Origin: Acidimicrobiia bacterium
GTDB taxonomy: Bacteria > Actinomycetota > Acidimicrobiia > Spongiisociales > UBA5794
DNA: 13,812 nucleotides
Assembly: GCA_030598905.1 (NCBI GenBank)
Contig: JAUVPA010000015.1
Span: 1 to 13,812 of the forward strand
Direction: 5' to 3'
The notes under the pieces are model-generated. The model ran no database searches. It had not been told where the DNA came from and was given only the letters and a program-made list of their open reading frames with translations. The number at the start of each line of letters is the position of its first letter. Position 1 is the stretch's first letter. Positions 6,152 to 12,668 of this stretch are shown one piece after another. Made by a program: the position numbers and the translations under genes.

Positions 6152-8899
6152 ATGGATTTGTCGCCTGACACGCGATGGTTTGCTTTGGACGCGGGGTCGG
6201 CAGTAGCCCGGCTGGACACCGACAGCAACAGTGGGCTCACATCGACGGTGGCCGCCCAGCGACTCGACAAGTACGGGCCGAATGAGCTGACGGCCGAGCC
6301 CCCGCCCTCTCGGCTGGCCATTGCGCTGACCCAGTTGCGCGATCCAATGAACCTGATGCTCGTTGGTGTGACGGTGATCAGTCTCGTCATCGGCCAGGTC
6401 TCTACCGCGATCCTGATCGGGCTTCTCGTCGTACTCAACGTTGTGCTCGGAACTCAACAGGAGCTCAAGGCGAGGGCAAGCGTTGATGCATTGGCGAAAC
6501 TACAGGTGCCGCAGGCACGCGTTGTGCGGGATGGATCTCTGGCATTGATTCCTGCAACAGAGGTCGTACCGGGAGACCTCATCCGAGTCGAGGCCGGCGA
6601 CATCGTGCCTGCAGACGGTCGGATCGTCCGTTCGGCAACGCTCGAGGCTCAGGAGGCTGCACTCACGGGTGAGAGCCAGCCGGTAGCCAAGGATGCGGCG
6701 ACTCTCCCGGACGAAGAGGTCGCCATTGGCGACCGAATCAACATGTTGTACGAGAACACGTCTGTCACGCGTGGTACGGGGACGATCGTCGTCGCCGCGA
6801 CCGGAATGCAGACCGAGATGGGTCGCATAGCGACGATGCTCGAGTCCGTTGAGAGGACCCGGTCGCCGCTACAGCGAGAACTCGACGGGTTGACAAAGAT
6901 CCTCGGCCTCATCGCGTGGGGTGCCGTTGCCATCATCGTGGCGATCGGGGCTGCTCGTGGCCTCGAGATCGAGGAACTCCTTCTCCTCGGTACGGCGATG
7001 GCGATCTCGGCGATCCCAACCGGCATGCCGACGTTCGTGCAAGGCATGCTCGCTTACGGCGCCAAGCAGCTGGCTGAGGCAAAGGCTGTGGTCACCAATC
7101 TCACCGATGTGGAGACGCTCGGCTCGACCAGTGCCATCAACACAGACAAGACGGGCACGCTGACTCTGAATGAGATGACCGCAACGATGGCCTACTTCCA
7201 CGGCGAGTGGTTCACGATCGAAGGGGAGGGCTACTCGAAGCGAGGTTCGATCCTTCAGGTTGCCGGTTCCGAAGTGCCCGACTTTGCGCCGCTGGCCTAC
7301 GGTCTCGTACTCGACAGCGACGCCACCGTTGCCGATGACGGGACGATCGTCGGGGATCCGACTGAGGCGGCGCTCGTTGTGCTCGCTGCGAAGGTCGGCA
7401 TCGACGCCGAGGAGACTCGACGTGCCTACCCCAGATTGGCGGAGGTGCCCTTCGACTCGGCCTACAAGTTCATGGCAACGGTTCATCGCCTTCCACTGGC
7501 TGCGGGTGAAAAACTCGTGTTGCTCACGAAGGGGGCCCCCGACGTGGTCCTGGATCGCTGCACAGAGGCATCGCGGGGAGACGGCCAGGTCGTGCCGATC
7601 GAGTTGGTACGGGAGGAGATTCAGGAGGCCAACAACCGCATGGCCGGCAGGGGACTACGTGTTCTCTCGTTCGCCGCCCGGATCATCCCGGAGGAAGACG
7701 CGGCCACCGCAGGAGACAATCCGATGCCGTTTGTCGAGCAGCTCCGCTTTGTGGCGTTGGTCGGAATCGTCGACCCGTTGCGACCGGAAGCCAAGGAGGC
7801 CGTAGCCGTAGCGCACCGGGCGGGAATCGACGTCCGGATGATCACCGGGGACCACGTCGTCACTGCCCGAGCCATCGGTGAGGATCTCGGTCTCGGCTCG
7901 GGCGCCATCAGTGGTACCGAGTTCCAGGGCCTCGGTGATGCCGCGGTAATCGAAGAGCTCGACGATCTCCACGTCTTCGGTCGCGTCTCGCCTGAGGACA
8001 AGCTTCGGCTGGTCCAGCTGATGCAGGCGCAGGGTCTGATCGTCGCGATGACGGGCGACGCCGTGAACGATGCGGCCGCTCTCAAACAAGCCGACATCGG
8101 GGTTGCGATGGGAAGCGGAAGCGAGGTCACGAAACAAGCGGCCAAGATGATCCTCACCGACGACAACTTCGGAACGCTGGTCCACGCCGTCGAAATCGGC
8201 CGCAGCATCTATCAAAAGGTCAGTCTCTACGTCCGGTATCAGATGTCCCAGTTGCTCGCACTTGTGACACTGTTCTTGGCGGCGAGCCTGTTCAACATCA
8301 ACAACGGTGTGGCCCTCACCCCGTCGATGGTGCTGTTCCTGAACTTCCTCATCGCCAGCTTCTCTGTCGTGGTGATCATCCTCGAACCTGTCAATCCCGG
8401 CATCATGGAACAAAGGCCTCGGGATCCGAGCGTCACCTTGGCGAACAGATGGGAGGTCAGCCGGTGGCTGATCTACGGATCGACGCTCTTCTTCGTGACG
8501 CTGATTCCGCTGCTGTGGGGTCCGGACGATCCCTCGCCCTCGAACGCAAGCGCCTCAATGACGATGGCGTTCGTGGTGATGGCGTTCGGGACACTGTTCA
8601 GCGGCCTGGCCATTCGGCGCGACCCTGAGTCGGGTCTCCTGTCACCCATCCTCAAGGCGCTGTGGATCCTCGGGATCCCGGCCGTTCTCACACTTCTTGC
8701 AACGGAATTGGCCTTCTTCCAGCGTTTTCTCGACACGAAGGAACTGACCGGCCACCAGTGGGTGGCATCGCTCATGCTCGCTCTGGTGGTGCTGATCGTG
8801 ATCGAGACGGAGAAGTGGATTCGGCGCGTGCGGTCTCCCCAACGAGAACTGCGTCCTGTGGAGGAGGTTGTCGGTCCGGCTCGGGCTCATCCCGTATGA
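6152..8899 (+). CDS. P-type cation-transporting ATPase, P2-like with altered ion site
   Basis: This 915-residue membrane pump has a cation-ATPase N-terminal domain (about 7-75), an actuator domain with TGES (172-175), and phosphorylation motif DKTGT with Asp332. It also has a nucleotide domain with KGAPD, the hinge motif GDAVNDAAAL (Asp636, Asp640), and a set of C-terminal membrane helices. The overall plan is that of P2 (Ca/Na/H-type) ATPases. The M4 motif, normally PEGLP, reads PTGMP (289-293). In M5 the positions that carry Asn and Glu in SERCA appear as Leu (VRYQMSQLLAL, about 695-704). In M6 the Asp position appears as Ala after a retained Asn731 (LNFLIAS). The hinge has Ala where Gly and Pro are usual. 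All catalytic cytoplasmic residues are kept, so it should be active, but the ion cannot be named. It lies 75 bases after aztA and may share its transcript. Confidence 0.88.
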   Translation: MDLSPDTRWFALDAGSAVARLDTDSNSGLTSTVAAQRLDKYGPNELTAEPPPSRLAIALTQLRDPMNLMLVGVTVISLVIGQVSTAILIGLLVVLNVVLGTQQELKARASVDALAKLQVPQARVVRDGSLALIPATEVVPGDLIRVEAGDIVPADGRIVRSATLEAQEAALTGESQPVAKDAATLPDEEVAIGDRINMLYENTSVTRGTGTIVVAATGMQTEMGRIATMLESVERTRSPLQRELDGLTKILGLIAWGAVAIIVAIGAARGLEIEELLLLGTAMAISAIPTGMPTFVQGMLAYGAKQLAEAKAVVTNLTDVETLGSTSAINTDKTGTLTLNEMTATMAYFHGEWFTIEGEGYSKRGSILQVAGSEVPDFAPLAYGLVLDSDATVADDGTIVGDPTEAALVVLAAKVGIDAEETRRAYPRLAEVPFDSAYKFMATVHRLPLAAGEKLVLLTKGAPDVVLDRCTEASRGDGQVVPIELVREEIQEANNRMAGRGLRVLSFAARIIPEEDAATAGDNPMPFVEQLRFVALVGIVDPLRPEAKEAVAVAHRAGIDVRMITGDHVVTARAIGEDLGLGSGAISGTEFQGLGDAAVIEELDDLHVFGRVSPEDKLRLVQLMQAQGLIVAMTGDAVNDAAALKQADIGVAMGSGSEVTKQAAKMILTDDNFGTLVHAVEIGRSIYQKVSLYVRYQMSQLLALVTLFLAASLFNINNGVALTPSMVLFLNFLIASFSVVVIILEPVNPGIMEQRPRDPSVTLANRWEVSRWLIYGSTLFFVTLIPLLWGPDDPSPSNASASMTMAFVVMAFGTLFSGLAIRRDPESGLLSPILKALWILGIPAVLTLLATELAFFQRFLDTKELTGHQWVASLMLALVVLIVIETEKWIRRVRSPQRELRPVEEVVGPARAHPV

Positions 8900-8917
8900 C
8901 ATCGAGGTAGTCGCCGG

Positions 8918-9463
8918 TCAAGCGGGCGCCGAGGGGTCCGAGAAGAAGGGATCAGAGAGGAAGGCTCGGGTGGCGGCGGCATTGTGTTTGCGCCACAGGT
9001 CGACGACATCGTGTTCGGCCGACGGCATCTCGACCTCGGTCAGTCGTTGATCGAGAACATCGGCTTGACGCTCGACGAGATTCTGGACCGTGCGACCGGA
9101 TCGAAGCAGCAGTGTGACTTTGAGCAGGAACTCGATGCGGAGGTCGCGCACACTGTGAACCGGCTCATCGAGCCAGCGTAAGAGCCTGCTTCGTCCCAGA
9201 CGGGTGACGCGGTGAACCGTGCGGCGAGGGCCGGCATTGCCGGGTTCCGTTCGTTGCGGCACGGCAAGGCCCAGGGTGACGAGGCGATCGAGCGATCGAT
9301 AGACCAGCGGGCGGCGCACCGTGAGGATGCGGCCGAGGTCGCCGTCGCGCGCTAGGTGGCGTGAGACGGCGAAAGGGTGGGCCGGTGCCTCCTTGAGGAG
9401 CGCGAGCACTGCCCAGTCGGTGAGCGACAGTCGGTCGAGGTTCTCGTTCACAACTAGTCTCAT
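8918..9463 (-). CDS. PadR-family transcriptional regulator beside the molybdate genes
   Basis: This protein of about 181 residues starts with a PadR winged-helix domain. It opens LSLTDWAVLALLKEAPAHPF, then has the recognition segment VRRPLVYRSLDRLVTLGL and a wing containing RRTVHRVTRLGRSRL. A helical C-terminal part follows (about 100-165, rich in Leu/Arg/Glu) that normally forms the dimer. ATG 9463 is used here, but the next in-frame GTG, 9451, is also possible and would shorten it by four residues. No strong Shine-Dalgarno site precedes either. The gene diverges from modABC, and a perfect palindrome covers its start, so it probably regulates itself and molybdate uptake. The effector is unknown. 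The gene ends 18 bases from the end of the pump gene, in convergent orientation. Confidence 0.8.
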   Translation of the reverse strand: MRLVVNENLDRLSLTDWAVLALLKEAPAHPFAVSRHLARDGDLGRILTVRRPLVYRSLDRLVTLGLAVPQRTEPGNAGPRRTVHRVTRLGRSRLLRWLDEPVHSVRDLRIEFLLKVTLLLRSGRTVQNLVERQADVLDQRLTEVEMPSAEHDVVDLWRKHNAAATRAFLSDPFFSDPSAPA

Positions 9464-9473
9464 TGAGACTAGT
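9453..9473. promoter_or_regulatory. Perfect 21-bp palindrome, candidate PadR operator between padR and modA
   Basis: The arms ACTAGTCTCA (9453-9462) and TGAGACTAGT (9464-9473) are exact complements around a single T at 9463. The first base of the PadR ATG is that central base. Each strand contains TAGTCT, which fits an actinobacterial -10 (TANNNT): plus strand 9455-9460 and minus strand 9471-9466. A bound regulator could thus block both divergent promoters at once. Palindrome is certain; operator and promoter roles are inferred. Confidence 0.72.
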
Positions 9474-9477
9474 CGTC

Positions 9478-9482
9478 GGAGG
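9478..9482 (+). promoter_or_regulatory. Ribosome binding site pointing to a CTG start for modA
   Basis: GGAGG is followed after 6 bases by CTG 9489, which is in the modA frame. The only nearby ATG (9484) is 1 base away, out of frame, and meets TGA after one more codon. The next in-frame ATG, 9522, has no such site and would remove most of the signal peptide. Confidence 0.6.
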
Positions 9483-9488
9483 TATGAG

Positions 9489-10220
9489 CTGAAGAGGTGG
9501 ATCGCCACGTGGTGCGCTGTCATGCTCTTCGCCGCGGCGTGCGCCTCGCCGAGTGACGGCGAAGACGTACTCATCGTCTTTGCCGCGGCCTCGCTCACGA
9601 AACCGTTCGGTGAGATCGCAGAGGAGTTCGAAGCGGTCAACGATGTGGAGGTCGTCTTCAGCTTCGCCGGCAGCTCTGCCCTCCGCGTGCAGATCATCGA
9701 AGGTGCTCCGGCCGAGGTCTACGCATCGGCGAATCTGGCCAACATGGAGGCCGTTGTGGACGCAGGGATCACGCACACAGACCCTGTTGTGTTCGTCGCC
9801 AATACGATGGAGATCGGCGTCGCCCCCGGGAACCCTCGCGGCATCGCGGGTTTGGGATCTCTTTCCGACGGTGATCTGCTCGTTGGTCTGTGCGACGCCA
9901 CCGTGCCGTGTGGGAGCTTGGCGCGCCGGGTTCTCGGTGGGGCCGGCGTCGTCCCTGCTGTCGACACCAATGAACCAAACGCCCGGGCCCTCGTGACGAA
10001 ACTGGAAGAAGGTGACCTCGATGTCGGGATGGTCTACCGATCCGACGTCGTCGGGTCGGACCTCATCAACGGGATCGAGATTGCAGCCCAAGACAATGTG
10101 CTTGCGGCGTATCCGGTGGCCGCGCTCACGGCGTCGGGCACGGCCGCAGCGTTCGTTGCGTTTCTCCAGTCCGACGAGGCGGGGGCGATTCTCCGCCGGC
10201 ACGGGTTCGCGACGCCATGA
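9489..10220 (+). CDS. modA: Molybdate-binding lipoprotein ModA
   Basis: This is the periplasmic-type binding protein of the molybdate/tungstate ABC importer, 243 residues if read from CTG 9489. That start gives an ideal lipoprotein signal peptide: MKRW, a hydrophobic core, then AAAC with Cys18. Family features are the VFAAASLTKPF opening with Ser35, the second ligand region FAGSSALRVQI with Ser62/Ser63, the GAPAEVYASAN motif (usually GAPADVFAS), and the late GMVYRSDVVG segment. Two cysteines occur around LCDATVPCGSL. The frame is open further upstream (to ATG 9321), but that stretch is antisense to the regulator gene and would hide the signal peptide. The stop overlaps modB by four bases (ATGA). 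Function is clear; the start codon is the uncertain point. Confidence 0.87.
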   Translation: MKRWIATWCAVMLFAAACASPSDGEDVLIVFAAASLTKPFGEIAEEFEAVNDVEVVFSFAGSSALRVQIIEGAPAEVYASANLANMEAVVDAGITHTDPVVFVANTMEIGVAPGNPRGIAGLGSLSDGDLLVGLCDATVPCGSLARRVLGGAGVVPAVDTNEPNARALVTKLEEGDLDVGMVYRSDVVGSDLINGIEIAAQDNVLAAYPVAALTASGTAAAFVAFLQSDEAGAILRRHGFATP

Positions 10221-11026
10221 CTTCTCGAAGACCGCGGCGCCGCGTCGCTCGTCGGCCGCCTGCACTCGTGCTGGTTCTTGCCGGGCTTGGCACTGCATTG
10301 GTCGTTCTCCCGCTGGTCGGGCTGCTCACGAGGACGCCGTGGCGGGACTTGGCCAATCTCTTGACCAGCCGGATCGTTGTCGACGCGCTGCGGCTCTCGC
10401 TGGTCGCGTCCACGGGAGCGGCTGCGTTGTCGCTCGTACTCGGTGTGCCCCTGGCCTGGGTGCTCGCCCGATCCGAATTCCGCGGGAAGGCGCTGCTTCG
10501 CGGCCTGGTGATCCTGCCCATGGTCCTCCCGCCCGTGGTCGGTGGAGCGGCCCTGCTGTTCGCTTTCGGGCGGCGGTGGTTGATCGGTGAGCCGGTGTAT
10601 GAGGCGACCGGCTTCCTCCTCCCGTTCTCGATGTGGGGGGTGATTCTCGCGACGACATACATCTCTCTTCCGTTCATGGTCCTTACCGTCGAAGCCGGCC
10701 TGCGCAACCTCGACGAGCGTTACGAAGCTGCCGCGGCGACGTTAGGCGCGAGCCGATGGAGGGTCTTTCGTCGAATCACGTTGCCTCTCATCGGTTCTTC
10801 GCTCCTCGCCGGACTTGTCCTGGCGTGGGCGAGAGCTCTCGGAGAATTCGGAGCGACAATCACCTTCGCCGGCAACCTCGCTGGGCGGACGCAGACGATG
10901 CCGCTGGCGGTGTTCCTCGCCCTCGAACAGGATCGCGGTGCAGCCGTGGCGATCAGCCTCGTGCTTGTTGCCGTCTCCCTCACCGTGCTCGTTCTGTTGC
11001 GCGAGCGCTGGTGGCCGGTTCGATGA
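10217..11026 (+). CDS. modB: Molybdate ABC transporter permease ModB
   Basis: This 269-residue membrane protein has a basic N-terminus (TSRRPRRRVARRP), about six hydrophobic helices, and the cytoplasmic EAA loop EAAATLGASRWRVFRRITLP, which docks on the ATPase. The downstream LGEFGATITFAGNLAGRTQTMP segment is characteristic of ModB and related molybdate/sulfate permeases. It forms the translocation path for the anion delivered by ModA. The ATG start lies in the ATGA that ends modA, and its own stop lies in the ATGA that starts modC, so modA, modB and modC are translationally coupled in a chain. Confidence 0.92.
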   Translation: MTSRRPRRRVARRPPALVLVLAGLGTALVVLPLVGLLTRTPWRDLANLLTSRIVVDALRLSLVASTGAAALSLVLGVPLAWVLARSEFRGKALLRGLVILPMVLPPVVGGAALLFAFGRRWLIGEPVYEATGFLLPFSMWGVILATTYISLPFMVLTVEAGLRNLDERYEAAAATLGASRWRVFRRITLPLIGSSLLAGLVLAWARALGEFGATITFAGNLAGRTQTMPLAVFLALEQDRGAAVAISLVLVAVSLTVLVLLRERWWPVR

Positions 11027-12081
11027 ACCTCGACTCCCACATCGGTGTCGATCGGGGTGAGAACTTCGCCCTCGATGCGACAATCGGCATCGAGGCCGAA
11101 GAGACGGTGGCTCTTCTCGGGCCGAACGGCGCCGGAAAGTCGACGGTCGTGATGGCGATCGCCGGAATCCTCCCCATCGATCGGGGCCACATCCGCTTGG
11201 GAGATCACGTGCTGGACCGGCCCGATGCATCCGTCTTCGTGCCTCCCGCGCAACGGTCTGTCGGAGTGGTCTTTCAGGATCATGTTCTGTTTCCCCATCT
11301 CTCCGCCGTCGACAACGTCGCCTTCGGGCTGGAGAGCGCCGGCGCCACCCGCCGGGAGGCTCGCCGCGTGGCCGGTGAATGGCTCGAGCGGGTGCACATC
11401 GGCGCTGAGCGGAACTCGAAACCGGGCCAGCTCTCGGGTGGACAATCGCAGCGCGTCGCACTCGCTCGTGCCCTGGCGGTGCAACCCGACTTGTTGCTTC
11501 TCGATGAGCCACTCGCAGCTCTCGACGTTGCGACGCGCTCTGACCTGCGTCGGCTGCTGGCACAGCATTTGGCCGGCTTCGGCGGCCCCCGCATGCTGAT
11601 CACCCACGATCCCGCAGAGGCCTTCCTGCTCGGCGATCGCGTCGTAGTTCTCGAGAACGGAAGGGTGACGCAGATGGGAACGCCGGACGAGATCCGGCGC
11701 CATCCCGTGACGCAGTATGCGGCCGATGTTGCCGGCCTCAACCTTCTGACCGGCACGATCTCAGGAGGAGTTGTCGACGTTGGCGTTGACCCGCCAATAC
11801 ACATCGCGGACTCGGGCGTGAGTGGCAATGTCCTAGTAACGATCCATCCGCGCAGCATCTCGCTCCACCGTGAAATGCCCCATGGCAGCCCGCGCAATGT
11901 CTGGCCGACCACAGTTGCGGTGGTCGAGCCGCTCGGTGACCGTGTCCGCATCCAACTCGGAGCGCCTCACGAGCTGACCGTGGAGCTGACGGAGGCTGCG
12001 GTTCGGGACCTCGGCGTCGAACCCGGTGTGCCGACTTGGGTAGCTATCAAGGCCACAGAGGTGTCGGTCCAACCCGCCTGA
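11023..12081 (+). CDS. modC: Molybdate ABC transporter ATPase ModC with C-terminal TOBE-type region
   Basis: This 352-residue ATPase completes the importer. Walker A GPNGAGKST is at 33-41, the Q-loop in VVFQDHVLFPH is around residue 85, the signature LSGGQ is at 137-141, Walker B LLLLDEP includes Asp161/Glu162, and the H-loop is His195 (ITHD). After the nucleotide domain, residues about 235-352 hold a beta-rich segment with IHPRSISLH and TVAVVEPLGDRVRIQL. This matches the regulatory region that in ModC carries the molybdate-sensing TOBE/MOP fold. Two close relatives are possible, sulfate (CysA) and iron (FbpC) ATPases, but coupling to modA and modB settles the substrate. ATG 11023 overlaps the modB stop. 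Confidence 0.92.
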   Translation: MNLDSHIGVDRGENFALDATIGIEAEETVALLGPNGAGKSTVVMAIAGILPIDRGHIRLGDHVLDRPDASVFVPPAQRSVGVVFQDHVLFPHLSAVDNVAFGLESAGATRREARRVAGEWLERVHIGAERNSKPGQLSGGQSQRVALARALAVQPDLLLLDEPLAALDVATRSDLRRLLAQHLAGFGGPRMLITHDPAEAFLLGDRVVVLENGRVTQMGTPDEIRRHPVTQYAADVAGLNLLTGTISGGVVDVGVDPPIHIADSGVSGNVLVTIHPRSISLHREMPHGSPRNVWPTTVAVVEPLGDRVRIQLGAPHELTVELTEAAVRDLGVEPGVPTWVAIKATEVSVQPA

Positions 12082-12198
12082 TCGAGGTGACTGTCAGCAG
12101 GGATGTCGCGAAAACTAGGTGTCGTGTAGCCGCGTCCCCGTTCGTCGTGTTGAGTGAGAGTCGCGGAATAGAGCCGCGGAGGAGAGAAGGGAAGGGAC

Positions 12199-12567
12199 AT
12201 GGCAAGCCACAAAGTCGTGCACTGGGAGCTGATGGGGCCGGACGGTGACAAGCTGACGACGTTCTACAGCGATCTGTTCGGATGGAAGCCCGAAGCGGTG
12301 CCCGGATTCGACGGCTACAACATGATCGACGCCGAGCAGACCGGTATCGGCGGAGCAGTCGGCCAGGGCAACGAGCATATGCCGCAATACCAGACGATCT
12401 ACATCGAGGTCGAGAGCGTCGACGAGCACCTCGCCAAGGCCGCCGGAAGTGGCGGGGCCATAGTGATGCCGCGGACCGAAGTCCCCGGCACGGTCACATT
12501 CGGCCTGTTCACCGATCCTGCAGGCAACCTGGTTGGTGTTGTCGAAGAGGAGACTCCGGCGGCCTAG
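12199..12567 (+). CDS. VOC-family (glyoxalase-fold) protein
   Basis: This 122-residue protein has the beta-alpha-beta-beta-beta pattern of the vicinal oxygen chelate superfamily. The first strand VVHWELMGPDGDKLTTFYSDLFGWK contains the common F-Y-x-x-L-F-G-W signature. A second half (YIEVESVDEHLAKAAGSGG) leads to the closing FTDPAGNLVGVVEE. Single-domain members act as dimers and bind a metal ion or small ligand; they include dioxygenases, isomerases and antibiotic-binding proteins. Candidate metal ligands are His8 and Glu116 or Glu117. Substrate cannot be told. A purine-rich tract (12177-12197) provides the ribosome site before ATG 12199. It is 117 bases after modC on the same strand; a shared transcript is possible, but a functional link to molybdate is not shown. 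Confidence 0.82.
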   Translation: MASHKVVHWELMGPDGDKLTTFYSDLFGWKPEAVPGFDGYNMIDAEQTGIGGAVGQGNEHMPQYQTIYIEVESVDEHLAKAAGSGGAIVMPRTEVPGTVTFGLFTDPAGNLVGVVEEETPAA

Positions 12568-12668
12568 GGTCCGATTGAGTCGCTCCGGTCGGCTCCCACC
12601 GTGCTTGTGTAGCCAGCGCGCGAGGTTGCGCGAGAACGGGAAGACGGTTTACCTGGCAGAATCTGCGC

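Noticed and set aside
5195..6457. Minus-strand open frame of 420 codons opposite aztA and the pump start
   Set aside because: It lies opposite two genes with intact motifs; the composition is typical of an antisense shadow and no fold is recognisable.
9165..10298. Minus-strand open frame of 377 codons opposite modA
   Set aside because: It overlaps regulator and modA coding sequence in a non-coding frame, and its Arg/Pro-rich product has no motif.
12577..12632. Possible terminators after the VOC gene (GAGTCG/CGGCTC with one mismatch, and CGCGC/GCGCG with a 6-base loop)
   Set aside because: The stems are short or imperfect and have no T-run; such matches are common by chance at this GC content.
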